DNA of 32,828 nt, taken from positions 1 through 32,828 of the forward strand of contig LHBX01000065.1 of NCBI GenBank assembly GCA_001704065.1. Direction: 5' to 3'. The position numbers and the translations under genes were made by a program. This stretch comes from Pelagibacteraceae bacterium GOM-A1 (GTDB lineage Bacteria > Pseudomonadota > Alphaproteobacteria > Pelagibacterales > Pelagibacteraceae). The notes beneath the pieces were generated by a model. That model was not told the DNA's origin. It did not search any database and worked only from the letters and a program-made list of their open reading frames with translations. Shown piece after piece: positions 1 to 9,157 of the stretch; within the stretch, counting starts at the first letter, position 1; every line of letters begins with the position of its first letter.

Positions 1-889
1 GAGTAATTTAATTACAGAGGATAAACAAAAAAACAAACTAGAAAAGGCTTTTGAGATTTTAAAAACTATGGCCTCCAAGCCTTCTGGGTTGATTGGACTT
101 ACAATTGTATTATTTCATGTAATCTTAGCATTAATAAGCCCTTACATTGCACCATACGATTATAAAGCTATTAGCCCAAATACCATGTTACTTGCACCTT
201 CAGCTGAACATTGGTTTGGAACAGATAGCTTAGGTAGAGATGTTTTTACAAGAACAATACTTGGAGGTCGAACAGCTCTTACGGTAACTTTCTTTGGATC
301 ACTTATAGCTCTTTTGTGGGGAGGTTTACTTGGAATTTTTTGTGGTTTAGTTGGAGGTAAAATTGATGATGTTGTAATGAGAGTTGTTGATGCGTTTCTT
401 TCTATCCCCTGGATACTTGCAATGTTATTAATTGTTTCTCTTTTAGGAACATCAACAGAGGTTTTAATTCCTGCACTAGGTTTTTTTTATGGTAAAGGAA
501 TAGTAAGAGTTGCTAGAGCTGCTACGCACGATGTTATTGCTAAAGATTTTATAGTTTCAGCCAGAGCTAGAGGTCATAGCAACATGTCTATTATTTGGAA
601 TGAAATTATTCCAAATGTTAGAGACGCTATATTAGTAGAAGGAGCAATGAGATGGTCTTGGATGTTATTAGGATTTAGCTCATTGTCATTCTTAGGTTTT
701 GGTGTAAGTCCCCCAACACCCGATTGGGGCTTAATGATCTCCAATGCAAGAGGATTGATGTCGTTTGCATATTGGTCTGTAATTGCTCCGATAGTAGGAT
801 TAAGTTCGTTAATTATTGGAATAAATTTAACTGCTGATGCATTTGCAAAAGCTTTAGGAATTGATCGTTCAACAAAGGCACCTGTTTAA
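1..889 (+). CDS. dppC: ABC importer permease, DppC/OppC type (5' partial)
   Basis: Inner-membrane permease subunit of a peptide/nickel/opine-type ABC importer. The first hydrophobic segment (IGLTIVLFHVILALISPYIA) runs into the family's APYDY and FGTDSLGRDVFTR motifs. The cytoplasmic EAA loop that contacts the ATPase is visible as ARARGHSNMSIIWNEIIPN, followed by two more membrane segments ending near SLIIGINLTADAF. An ATG at 68 gives 273 aa, but the same frame is open back to base 2 with no stop. DppC proteins normally carry a short cytoplasmic tail before the first helix, and the extra residues (EKAFEILKT) look like that tail, so the gene probably starts outside the window. Its TAA is followed at once by the ATG of the ATPase gene. 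The substrate cannot be read from the sequence: the binding protein and first permease are missing. Confidence 0.9.
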   Translation, partial: SNLITEDKQKNKLEKAFEILKTMASKPSGLIGLTIVLFHVILALISPYIAPYDYKAISPNTMLLAPSAEHWFGTDSLGRDVFTRTILGGRTALTVTFFGSLIALLWGGLLGIFCGLVGGKIDDVVMRVVDAFLSIPWILAMLLIVSLLGTSTEVLIPALGFFYGKGIVRVARAATHDVIAKDFIVSARARGHSNMSIIWNEIIPNVRDAILVEGAMRWSWMLLGFSSLSFLGFGVSPPTPDWGLMISNARGLMSFAYWSVIAPIVGLSSLIIGINLTADAFAKALGIDRSTKAPV

Positions 890-2917
890 ATGAATGAAAT
901 AATTGAAAGCGTTAAAAATTTATCAATTGGATTTAACAGTCAGAAGGGCAAACAAATTTCAATACTTAGAAATGTTTCAACCAATATAAAAAAAGGAGAG
1001 ACTGTAGGGATTGTAGGGGAGTCGGGTTCTGGAAAAAGCACATTAGCACTTGCTATGATGGGCTATATAAAACAAGGCTTATTTCCTCTTAAGGGTGAAT
1101 GCCTCTTTAAATCTGAGGATTTATTGAAGATGAACAGTAGACAGCTAGAAAAAATTAGAGGTAGAAAAATAGCTATGATACCTCAAAATGCAGGACAAGC
1201 ACTAACACCAAATTTAAAAATTGGATACCAAATTGATGAGGCATTAAGATTACATACGGATCTAAACAAAACAGAGAGAGATAAAAAAATTTCTGAGTTA
1301 CTAAATAAAGTTAGACTTCCTTCACCAGAAACTATGGCTTTTCGTTATCCTCACGAGCTTTCTGGAGGACAGCAACAAAGAGTGGCTGTTGCAATGGCAT
1401 TGGCTGGCAAACCAGATTTACTTTTGTTAGATGAGCCAACTACTGGATTAGATGTTACAACACAAGCTCATGTATTAGAACTATTAAGATTTATAGCAAA
1501 AGATACTGGAACATCTATGATCTATGTTAGTCATGACCTTGGAGCCATAGCACAAGTTAGTGATAGAATAGTTGTAATGTATGCAGGAGAAATTGTTTTA
1601 GAAGGACCAGCAAGAAAAATATTAAAGGAACCTATTCATCCTTATACTTATGGATTGTTAAAATCGATACCTAAACTCTCATTAGCTGGACTTCCAGCTT
1701 CTATGCCAGGAAGCCAACCTCAGCCTGGAAGCATAAATGAAGGTTGTAGTTTTTATGATAGATGTAACTTAGCGACTGATAATTGTAAAAAAAATTCACC
1801 AAATCTGGAATATATTAAAGAATTAGATACCAATGTCAGATGTTTTAATTATAAAGAATTAATAAACCAAAATAATAATTTACAAACTTCAATAACAAAA
1901 AAATCAAATAATAGTGAAGCAAATGAAGTTTTAAAATTAAAGGATGTTTCAATTAGTTATGCAAAGCAGAAATTTTTTGATCAATTATTAAATAAAATTT
2001 CTGATCAAAACCCAACAGTTAAAGATATAAATATAGATATAAAAAAAGGAGAGACTATTGCCCTGGTTGGTGAGTCTGGAAGTGGCAAGTCTACTATCTT
2101 AAAATCAATTGCTGGCTTACTCAAAACAAAAGATGGTCAAATTAAATTTGAAAATGATCGTATTTTATCTTCTGATTTAAAAATGAGAAATCCAAATGAT
2201 CTGCGAGCAATACAACTTATATTTCAAAATCCAGACGAGTCATTAAATCCAAACCACACAGTTGAGCAAATACTTTCTCAACCTCTAAAGTTGTATTTTA
2301 ATTTATCGGGAGAAGAATTAAAAAAAAATATAATCGATCTACTAAAAAAAGTAAGGTTAGGAGAATTTTATATGTCAAGATATCCTAGACAACTATCAGG
2401 TGGTGAGAAACAAAGAGTTGCAGTTGCAAGAGCATTTGCTGCTAAGCCAGATATAATTTTGTGCGATGAGGTTACATCTGCTTTAGATGTTTCGGTTCAA
2501 GCAGCTGTTTTAAACTTATTACAACAATTAAAAGAAGATCTAGGAACAACCTATGTATTTGTTTCTCATGATTTGGCTGTTGTTAGAGCAATTAGTGATA
2601 GAGTTGCAGTTTTATATCAAGGAAGATTATGTGAAATTGGTCCTTCTCAAAATGTCTACAAATTTCCATCACATCCTTATACTGAAGTATTATTAGGTGC
2701 TGTTTTGGAACCAGATCCAGATATAAAACCAAAATTAGTAGCTGAGGATATAGTAGAGGAAAAACCCCCTGAGAAAGGCTGTTCTTTTCAAGGAAGATGC
2801 CCTAGGAAAATAGGCGATATTTGTAATTTAGAGGTTCCACCATGGCAAATAGGTGAAAATGGTAACGCTATTAGATGTCATATTAATATTGATGAATTAG
2901 CAAGTTTACAGCAGTAG
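890..2917 (+). CDS. dppDF: Fused double ATPase of the peptide-type ABC importer (DppD-DppF)
   Basis: Cytoplasmic ATPase with two complete ABC cassettes in one 675-aa chain, replacing separate DppD and DppF. Cassette 1 has Walker A GESGSGKST (residues 43-51), signature LSGGQQQR and Walker B LLLLDEP. Cassette 2 has the same Walker A at 394-402, signature LSGGEKQR and Walker B IILCDEV. Each half ends in an oligopeptide-transporter C-terminal module with four cysteines: CSFYDRC...C...C after cassette 1 and CSFQGRC...C...C at the C-terminus. In some DppD proteins this cysteine set holds a [4Fe-4S] cluster; whether it does here is inference. The gene abuts the permease (TAA-ATG), so the two are surely cotranscribed. 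Both cassettes look catalytically intact, although the second Walker B reads DEV where DEP is usual. Confidence 0.95.
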   Translation: MNEIIESVKNLSIGFNSQKGKQISILRNVSTNIKKGETVGIVGESGSGKSTLALAMMGYIKQGLFPLKGECLFKSEDLLKMNSRQLEKIRGRKIAMIPQNAGQALTPNLKIGYQIDEALRLHTDLNKTERDKKISELLNKVRLPSPETMAFRYPHELSGGQQQRVAVAMALAGKPDLLLLDEPTTGLDVTTQAHVLELLRFIAKDTGTSMIYVSHDLGAIAQVSDRIVVMYAGEIVLEGPARKILKEPIHPYTYGLLKSIPKLSLAGLPASMPGSQPQPGSINEGCSFYDRCNLATDNCKKNSPNLEYIKELDTNVRCFNYKELINQNNNLQTSITKKSNNSEANEVLKLKDVSISYAKQKFFDQLLNKISDQNPTVKDINIDIKKGETIALVGESGSGKSTILKSIAGLLKTKDGQIKFENDRILSSDLKMRNPNDLRAIQLIFQNPDESLNPNHTVEQILSQPLKLYFNLSGEELKKNIIDLLKKVRLGEFYMSRYPRQLSGGEKQRVAVARAFAAKPDIILCDEVTSALDVSVQAAVLNLLQQLKEDLGTTYVFVSHDLAVVRAISDRVAVLYQGRLCEIGPSQNVYKFPSHPYTEVLLGAVLEPDPDIKPKLVAEDIVEEKPPEKGCSFQGRCPRKIGDICNLEVPPWQIGENGNAIRCHINIDELASLQQ

Positions 2918-2974
2918 TTATGACATTTATTTTATTTCCTACTCAGTCTCAATTTAATATAAGAAATCTTCTTT

Positions 2975-5197
2975 ATGAAAATAAATAATGTAGTTGTAAT
3001 TGGTTCTGGAACAATGGGAAGCGGTATAGCTGCACATTTATGTAACGCAAATGTTCCTGTTACTTTGTTGGATTTAACTACAGAAATTAGTCAAAAGGCT
3101 AAAGAGAGAATAGGAAAATCTAGACCTCCTTTGTTAATAGATAAATCAAAATTAGATAATATACATGTAGGAAACATTGAAGAAAACTTTGATGTGGTTT
3201 CGAATGCAGATTGGATTGTAGAAGCTGTTGTAGAAAGAATAGATATAAAACATAATATTTACGAAAAAATTTTTAAACATAGAAAAAAAGAGTCTGTTGT
3301 TTCATCTAATACCTCATCTATTCCAATAAGTGTTCTATCAGAAAAATTATCCGATCAAGACAAAAAGGATTTCTGTATAACTCACTTCTTTAATCCTGTT
3401 AGATACATGGATTTACTTGAAATAGTAAAAAGTAATGAAAGTGATTTAGATAAAGTTAAACTTTTAAAAGACTTTTGTGAAATAGACTTAGGTAAAGGTG
3501 CAATTATCTGTAATGACACTCCAGGATTTTTAGGTAATAGAATTGGAGTTTACGCAATGCAAATTGCAATGACCGAAGCATTTAATATGAAACTTGGTGT
3601 AGAAGAGGCTGATGCTGTCTTTGGCAGACCAATGGGTATACCTAAAACTGGGGTATTTGGATTGTATGACCTAATTGGTATTGATTTAATGGCAGATGTA
3701 TTGAAAAGTTTTATTAAAGAGTTACCTGAAAGTGATCCATTTCAACCTGTAGCAAGAGAAATGCCACTTGTAAAAAAATTAATAGAAACTGGATATACTG
3801 GTCGAAAAGGAAAAGGTGGATTTTATAGAATGAATAAAGAGGGTGGTAAGAAAATTTTAGAGGCCATCAATCTTGAAACTGGGGAATATTCTCCTTCAAA
3901 AAAAATAGATATTAAATCTGAAAAAGTTGATTTAAAAAAATTAATTAATCGTGGAGATAAATATGGAGATTATGCTTGGTCAGTAATTTCTAAAATAATA
4001 AAATATTCTTCCTCATTAGTTCCAGGCATTACAGATAAATTTAATGACATTGATGAAGCAATGAGACTTGGCTTCAATTGGTCTAGAGGGCCTTTTGAAA
4101 TGTTAAAAGAAATTGGAGTAAATAATTTTTTTCAAAAAATTGATAATTTTGAGGGAAATAAATTTTTAGAAAATTTATCAAAATCCAAAGATGAAAATTT
4201 TTATGGTGAGAGACAACAATATACTGAAATTGAAACTTTAGGAAAAATTAAACCAAGAGCCCTTAAACTTGATAAAAATAATTCTGCTGAAATTTACAGA
4301 TTTCCTGAATTTAACATTGTTGAATTTACAACTAAAGCAAACGCTTTGGATTATGACTCAATGGATTCTTTAAAAAACGCTACAGACAAACCATTGATAA
4401 TTATTAATGAAAGTATGCAGTTTTCTGCTGGTGTTAATTTAACATATACTATGAATTTTGCAGATAAAGGTGACTTTAAATCTATAGAAAAATTTGTTGG
4501 TTATTTTCAAGAAACATGCAAACACTTAAAATACTCAAAATTTCCAGTCGTTTCAGCACCATCAGGTCTTACACTTGGAGGGGGTTTTGAAGTTTTAGTT
4601 CAAAGTAACTTTGTTGCTTCGCATACAAATATTGTTGTTGGATTAGTTGAAACATTGGTTGGTTTAGTTCCAGCTGGAGGAGGATGTAAAGAAATGTTAT
4701 GGCGATGGTCTCAAACAGATGAAGCAAAAAATGATCCAGATTTTGCACCTTTAAAAGTTTTTGATATAATTGGTTATGCAAAAACTGCAACATCTCCAGT
4801 AGAAGCTGAACCTCTAAAGTATTTAATCCCTGAAAACAAAAAAATTATGAGCAGAAATAGTTTATTAAATGAAGCTAGAAAAATTTTGGATAAAAATAAA
4901 GAATTTACTCCTCCAAAAGAATGCACATTTAATTTATCTGGCAAATCTTTAAAAGATAAAATGGTTGGTATGTTAGAAAAACTGTATAACGATAAAATTA
5001 TATTAGATCATGGAATGATGGTTGGAACAGAGCTAGCAAATGTTTTAAGTGGTGGTGATACAACTATAGATAAAACGCTTACAGAAGATCAGTTGTTTAA
5101 ATTAGAGTTAGATGCTTTCATGAAATTAATCGAGACAAGTAAAACCCAAGATAGAATTAAACACACATTATCAACTGGAAAACCTCTAGTTAACTAA
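2975..5197 (+). CDS. 3-hydroxyacyl-CoA dehydrogenase / enoyl-CoA hydratase, bifunctional
   Basis: Two consecutive steps of fatty-acid beta-oxidation in one 740-aa protein. Residues 1-180 form the NAD-binding Rossmann domain (GSGTMGSG near residue 10) with the catalytic His-Glu pair at H137 (THFFNP) and E149. The 3HCDH C-terminal domains follow (DTPGFLGNR, then about 185-400). Residues about 430-640 are a crotonase fold with both hydratase glutamates, E539 (GGGFE) and E559 (GLVETLVG), 20 residues apart as in rat enoyl-CoA hydratase. The dehydrogenase-then-hydratase order is the reverse of E. coli FadB but is known in an alphaproteobacterial family of about 750 aa. A thiolase partner is not in the window. 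The last 12 bases overlap the convergent cyclophilin gene. Confidence 0.92.
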   Translation: MKINNVVVIGSGTMGSGIAAHLCNANVPVTLLDLTTEISQKAKERIGKSRPPLLIDKSKLDNIHVGNIEENFDVVSNADWIVEAVVERIDIKHNIYEKIFKHRKKESVVSSNTSSIPISVLSEKLSDQDKKDFCITHFFNPVRYMDLLEIVKSNESDLDKVKLLKDFCEIDLGKGAIICNDTPGFLGNRIGVYAMQIAMTEAFNMKLGVEEADAVFGRPMGIPKTGVFGLYDLIGIDLMADVLKSFIKELPESDPFQPVAREMPLVKKLIETGYTGRKGKGGFYRMNKEGGKKILEAINLETGEYSPSKKIDIKSEKVDLKKLINRGDKYGDYAWSVISKIIKYSSSLVPGITDKFNDIDEAMRLGFNWSRGPFEMLKEIGVNNFFQKIDNFEGNKFLENLSKSKDENFYGERQQYTEIETLGKIKPRALKLDKNNSAEIYRFPEFNIVEFTTKANALDYDSMDSLKNATDKPLIIINESMQFSAGVNLTYTMNFADKGDFKSIEKFVGYFQETCKHLKYSKFPVVSAPSGLTLGGGFEVLVQSNFVASHTNIVVGLVETLVGLVPAGGGCKEMLWRWSQTDEAKNDPDFAPLKVFDIIGYAKTATSPVEAEPLKYLIPENKKIMSRNSLLNEARKILDKNKEFTPPKECTFNLSGKSLKDKMVGMLEKLYNDKIILDHGMMVGTELANVLSGGDTTIDKTLTEDQLFKLELDAFMKLIETSKTQDRIKHTLSTGKPLVN

Positions 5198-5833
5198 TAA
5201 CTTTAGATTTTTAATATAATCAGGCTTTAATACATAGGTTGATTTATTTCCCGCTTTAATTTTTTTTAAAGAGTCCATCCCTGCAATTACTCTTCCAATT
5301 GGAGTATATTCACCTTGATATATTGGTATATCTATTAAAGTGATAAAAAATTCGCTATCTTCTGTATCGAATTGATCTTTCCTAGCAAAAGCCACAGAGC
5401 CAGCATTAAATAAAAAATTACTACTAAGCTCAGATTTAATTGTTCCTAAGCCAGACTTACCGGTTCCTACTTTAGAATAATTTAGATTAGATACATTTCC
5501 ATATTCAATATCTCCAGCTTGTATTAAAGTATTTTCTATTACTCGATAAAAAGTTGAACCATTATAGGAACCTCTATTTATTAACTTCTTAAATCGATTT
5601 ACAGCTTTAGGTGCAATTTTAGGATCTAATTCTATTAGAACGTTACCGCATTCAACCTCCATAATTGCAATATTCTGCTTATCTCTGAAATCGATGTTAT
5701 TTAAATCGATTTTTTTTACAAAAAGACATTTATTATTTAATATATAAAATGAACCTAAAGTTAAAATAATAAGCAGAATAAGAAAAATAAATAATATTTT
5801 TTCAGATAGCGATGGTTTAATTTTTTTTATCAT
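5186..5833 (-). CDS. Membrane-anchored cyclophilin-type peptidyl-prolyl isomerase
   Basis: Peptidyl-prolyl cis-trans isomerase predicted to act outside the inner membrane. A single hydrophobic segment (about residues 14-33) is a signal anchor, placing the catalytic domain in the periplasm. The cyclophilin core is clear: FYRVIENTLIQAGDI carries the catalytic Arg and the following Gln of the CypA FxRxIPxFMxQGGD motif, then GLGTIKSE, FNAGSVAFAR, SEFFITL and IGRVIAGMDSL. The domain is short, as in bacterial PpiA/PpiB. The gene begins directly after the stop of the secreted HEXXH protein gene (TGA-ATG on the minus strand), so the two form an operon. Its 3' end overlaps the 3' end of the convergent beta-oxidation gene by 12 nt. 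Confidence 0.9.
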   Translation of the reverse strand: MIKKIKPSLSEKILFIFLILLIILTLGSFYILNNKCLFVKKIDLNNIDFRDKQNIAIMEVECGNVLIELDPKIAPKAVNRFKKLINRGSYNGSTFYRVIENTLIQAGDIEYGNVSNLNYSKVGTGKSGLGTIKSELSSNFLFNAGSVAFARKDQFDTEDSEFFITLIDIPIYQGEYTPIGRVIAGMDSLKKIKAGNKSTYVLKPDYIKNLKLLVN

Positions 5834-6565
5834 TCAAAAAATAAACTTTTCATCTATTTCTTTAAGACCCTTTATTAAGAAATTTTTCTTCTTAGTTAGA
5901 ATATTATCTTTTTTAATTAATAAATCTATTTCTTTAAAGTTTGTTTTTAATAATGAATAAATTTCAGCCATATCTTCTTCAGCTGTGCTCATTGAATATT
6001 CTGTTAAAAAGCCTTTCGTAACTTCTAAATCTAAACCTAATAAATCAGTACATGTAGAACATGATGCGTAAGAAAAATCTTTATTATTAAGTTCACTCCA
6101 TTGATTTCTTTTAAAAAGCTCAGGAAAACTGTTATCAATCATATGAAATATTTCATGATGGATCATTCTTTCGAAATAGTTTTGGTTAAATGTTAAGTCT
6201 AAGATTAAAGTCCTGAATTTATTATCTGGTATCCCTCCTGTATTAATGCCTGAAATTTGTAAGTTTTTGCATAGAACTACAAATTTCAAATTTATTTTCC
6301 TTAAGAAATTTGAGTTATAATCCCTCAGATTATTTTGAATTGTCTTAAATTCACGATCCAAATCACTATTATTAATGCCGTTACATTTAATATTATTTGT
6401 ATCACCTATTACAAAACCTCTTTTCGATACCAAATATTTGATACCATTTAAATTATCAACCTTATGAACTTTTAAATTAGGAATTTTAATCAAATTATAT
6501 ATTGCATCTGCATTTACATAAGAAAAATTAAAAAATAATAGAAATATTAATATAATGTATCTCAT
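5834..6565 (-). CDS. Secreted protein with HEXXH zinc-peptidase-like motif, unrecognised family
   Basis: I do not recognise the exact family. The 243-aa product starts with a signal peptide (hydrophobic residues 3-16, likely cleavage near VNADA). At residues 137-141 it has HEIFH, a perfect HEXXH zinc motif, within a hydrophobic helix context (RMIHHEIFHMID). About 55 residues later, EEDMAEIYSLL (196-206) could provide the third, glutamate ligand of a gluzincin and resembles the E-x-x-A-E helices of several secreted zinc peptidases. A Cys-x2-Cys pair lies at 169-172. It is therefore a candidate periplasmic metallopeptidase, or a degenerate relative that only binds metal. It is cotranscribed with the membrane-anchored prolyl isomerase, which suggests a shared envelope-protein quality role (inference). 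Confidence 0.7.
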   Translation of the reverse strand: MRYIILIFLLFFNFSYVNADAIYNLIKIPNLKVHKVDNLNGIKYLVSKRGFVIGDTNNIKCNGINNSDLDREFKTIQNNLRDYNSNFLRKINLKFVVLCKNLQISGINTGGIPDNKFRTLILDLTFNQNYFERMIHHEIFHMIDNSFPELFKRNQWSELNNKDFSYASCSTCTDLLGLDLEVTKGFLTEYSMSTAEEDMAEIYSLLKTNFKEIDLLIKKDNILTKKKNFLIKGLKEIDEKFIF

Positions 6566-6618
6566 TTTAATAATTTTGATGATATTAGATATAATATGAA
6601 TGTGATAGGATTTATTTA

Positions 6619-6753
6619 ATGAAAAAAAGAAAAAGAAAAAAAAATATTAATAGAGATCATGAGTCAGTGCCTAAGATGTTTGCAAAAAAATATATATATT
6701 TCTATTATCCCTTTTTCTGGATCATTCTAATAATATTCTTATTACTAAAATGA
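6619..6753 (+). CDS. 44-aa basic single-pass membrane peptide upstream of agmatinase
   Basis: Small ORF of 44 codons plus stop. It starts MKKRKRKKNINR, a highly basic head, and ends in a hydrophobic segment (YIYFYYPFFWIILIIFLLLK), the pattern of a single-pass membrane peptide with its basic N-terminus in the cytoplasm. Support for it being real is the junction: its TGA (6751-6753) overlaps the ATG of the agmatinase gene (6750-6752) as ATGA, the classic translational-coupling arrangement seen elsewhere in this window. It fills the gap between the divergent HEXXH gene and the agmatinase. No clear Shine-Dalgarno precedes the ATG and the function is unknown. A short AT-rich ORF could arise by chance, so confidence is moderate. 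Confidence 0.55.
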   Translation: MKKRKRKKNINRDHESVPKMFAKKYIYFYYPFFWIILIIFLLLK

Positions 6754-7703
6754 CAAAGTCTAAAAAACCTATTCAGCCTGTTAGTGGTACAGAAGTTCCA
6801 AGATATGCGGGCCCTTCTACATTTGCAAGATTACCTGAGCTAAGAGATGTAGAAAGTTGTGATGTTGCTATTGTCGGAGTTCCATTTGATTCAGGAACTA
6901 GTTATAGACCAGGTGCAAGATTTGGCCCACAAAGTATTAGACAAGCATCTAGACATTTAAGGACTAATTATCATCCTAATTATGATGTAGAACCATTCAA
7001 AGTACAACAAGTTGCAGATGCAGGTGACATTACTTGCAATCCATTTAATATTGATGAAGCCATCAAACAAATTGAAGTAGGAGCAACCGATTTATTAAAT
7101 AAAGTTGGAGGAATAATAAGCCTTGGAGGAGATCACACAATTGCTGTGCCTTTGCTTAGAGCAGCCAATAAAATGAATAATGGACCCGTATCACTTGTTC
7201 ATTTTGATGCTCATTTAGATACCTGGGATACCTACTTTGGAGCACCATATACGCATGGCACTCCATTTAGAAGAGCTCGTGAGGAAAATTTATTTTTAGA
7301 TGATGCCTCTATGCATGTAGGTATAAGAGGTCCACTTTATAGCAGAGATGATATAAAAAATGATGAAAGCTTTGGATTTAAAATTATTCATTGTGATGAA
7401 TTTCAAACAGAAGGAATTGATAAAATCGTTGAAAGAATAAAAAATAGAGTAGGTGATAATGCATTATATTTGTCCATTGATATTGATGTATTAGATCCAG
7501 CATTTGCACCAGGCACAGGAACACCTGAAATTGCAGGAATGACCACAAGAGAAATGGTAAACGTCCTCAGAGGTTTATCAGGCTTAAATTTGATTTCTGC
7601 AGATGTAGTTGAAGTTGCACCTGCTTATGATCATGCAGAAGTAACCTCTTTAGCTGCAGCAACAATTGTTTATGAATTAACAAATTTATTTGCAAAATCA
7701 TAA
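6750..7703 (+). CDS. speB: Agmatinase-family ureohydrolase
   Basis: Binuclear-metal hydrolase that removes urea from a guanidino compound; in this family usually agmatine to putrescine plus urea. All metal-binding motifs of the arginase/agmatinase fold are present: GGDHTIAVP, HFDAHLDTW and SIDIDVLDPAFAPG, plus HGTPFRRA, typical of agmatinases, and GTGTPEIAG. The length of 317 aa is normal. Related enzymes act on guanidinobutyrate, guanidinopropionate or free guanidine, and substrate cannot be assigned by eye. The start overlaps the 44-aa peptide stop (ATGA). An aldehyde dehydrogenase follows 20 nt downstream, which would fit polyamine or guanidino-aldehyde breakdown. Cytoplasmic. Confidence 0.9.
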   Translation: MTKSKKPIQPVSGTEVPRYAGPSTFARLPELRDVESCDVAIVGVPFDSGTSYRPGARFGPQSIRQASRHLRTNYHPNYDVEPFKVQQVADAGDITCNPFNIDEAIKQIEVGATDLLNKVGGIISLGGDHTIAVPLLRAANKMNNGPVSLVHFDAHLDTWDTYFGAPYTHGTPFRRAREENLFLDDASMHVGIRGPLYSRDDIKNDESFGFKIIHCDEFQTEGIDKIVERIKNRVGDNALYLSIDIDVLDPAFAPGTGTPEIAGMTTREMVNVLRGLSGLNLISADVVEVAPAYDHAEVTSLAAATIVYELTNLFAKS

Positions 7704-7723
7704 AGAAAGGATAATTTGCGCGG

Positions 7724-9157
7724 ATGATTGAAAAGAGAAATTTTTATATTAATGGTTCATGGGTTCCCCCAAAAAACCCAAAAGATATTGAGGTCATAAA
7801 TCCAGCAACAGAAAAAAAATGTGCAGTAATTTCTTTAGGCAGTAAGGAGGATATTAATGATGCAGTTTTAGCAGCTAAGGAAGCTTTTAAAACTTGGGGA
7901 TTTACCTCTAAAGAAGAAAGATTGTCGTTATTAGAAGTTTTTTATTCATTATATAAAAAAAGATGGAATGATATTACAGACGCAATTATTCAAGAGATGG
8001 GAGCACCAAAAGACTTTGCTTCAAAACTACAAACAGGAACTGGCGCGAGTCATACAAAATCATTTATTCGTTATCTAAAAGAATTTGAATTCGAAAAACC
8101 TTTGGGAGATCATGCAAAAAATCAAAGAATAATATACGAACCTAAAGGTGTGTGTGCGTTAATAACACCGTGGAACTGGCCAATAAATCAAGTTACTTTA
8201 AAAGTCATTCCTGCATTGGCCTCTGGTTGCACTATGATTTTAAAACCTTCAGAACTAGCACCTTTATCGGCAATGATTATAGCTGAGTTAATAGATGAAG
8301 CAAAATTTCCAAAAGGTGTTTTTAATTTAGTAAATGGAGATGGGGAAATGACTGGAGACGCATTAACAAGTCATCCAGATGTAAATATGATTTCATTCAC
8401 TGGTTCTACAAGAGCAGGAGCTTTAATTTCTCAAAATGCTGCAAAGGACTTTAAAAGAGTAAGTTTGGAACTAGGAGGAAAAGGTGCAAATATTATATTT
8501 GAAGATGCTGATGCTGAAGCAATTGAAAGAGGTGCATTTAGATGTTTTAGAAATTCAGGACAATCATGTAATGCTCCTACAAGAATGCTTGTTGAAAAAT
8601 CAATATATAATGAAGCGATAGAAAGACTGAGAAAATACGCAAATGAATTTAAAGTAGATGATCCAAATAAAAATGGGGAGCATATCGGTCCTGTAATTTC
8701 TGAAACTCAATTCAATAAAATTCAAGGTTTAATTCAAAAAGGAATAGATGAGGGAGCAAAATTAGTTGCAGGTGGAATTGGAAAACCAAACGGATTAAAT
8801 GATGGTTATTATGTAAAACCGACAGTTTTTGCTGATGTAAAAAATGAAATGGAAATTGCAAGAACAGAAATATTTGGTCCTGTTTTATCTGTTATTCCAT
8901 TTGAAACTGAAGAAGAGGCAATTAAAATTGCAAATGATACTGATTATGGATTAACAAACTATATTCAAACTCAAGATAAGGAAAAAGTCCAAAGAGTTGC
9001 CAGAAAACTTAGATCTGGAATGGTTGATGTAAATGGTGCTGGTATTGCAGTTGATGCACCTTTTGGAGGTTTCAAACATTCAGGAATTGGAAGGGAAGCA
9101 GGTAAAGAGGGATTACTTGAATTTCTAGAAGTTAAATCTGTAGGTGGTTGGAATTAA
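7724..9157 (+). CDS. NAD(P)-dependent aldehyde dehydrogenase
   Basis: Oxidises an aldehyde to the carboxylate in the cytoplasm. Family motifs in order: TPWNWPINQ and MILKPSE (cofactor binding), FTGSTRAG, LELGGKGANI with the general-base Glu, SGQSCNAPTRM with the catalytic Cys, and EIFGPVLSV. The length of 477 aa is usual. A purine-rich AAAGG at 7706-7710 precedes the ATG. It sits 20 nt after the agmatinase-family gene, so a role with aminobutyraldehyde or guanidinobutyraldehyde is plausible, but the superfamily is too broad to name a substrate. Its stop region overlaps the convergent deacylase gene by 4 nt. Confidence 0.92.
   Translation: MIEKRNFYINGSWVPPKNPKDIEVINPATEKKCAVISLGSKEDINDAVLAAKEAFKTWGFTSKEERLSLLEVFYSLYKKRWNDITDAIIQEMGAPKDFASKLQTGTGASHTKSFIRYLKEFEFEKPLGDHAKNQRIIYEPKGVCALITPWNWPINQVTLKVIPALASGCTMILKPSELAPLSAMIIAELIDEAKFPKGVFNLVNGDGEMTGDALTSHPDVNMISFTGSTRAGALISQNAAKDFKRVSLELGGKGANIIFEDADAEAIERGAFRCFRNSGQSCNAPTRMLVEKSIYNEAIERLRKYANEFKVDDPNKNGEHIGPVISETQFNKIQGLIQKGIDEGAKLVAGGIGKPNGLNDGYYVKPTVFADVKNEMEIARTEIFGPVLSVIPFETEEEAIKIANDTDYGLTNYIQTQDKEKVQRVARKLRSGMVDVNGAGIAVDAPFGGFKHSGIGREAGKEGLLEFLEVKSVGGWN

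Noticed and set aside
68-70. ATG at 68 as the true start of the permease
   Set aside because: The frame is open to base 2 and the upstream residues fit the short cytoplasmic tail usual before the first helix, so the gene is treated as 5' partial.
2918-2974. Terminator or promoter between the ATPase and beta-oxidation genes
   Set aside because: The 57-nt spacer shows no stable hairpin with a T-run and no clear promoter pair.
6590-6595. TATAAT as a -10 box upstream of the 44-aa ORF
   Set aside because: No convincing -35 at proper spacing, and such hexamers are frequent by chance in DNA this AT-rich.
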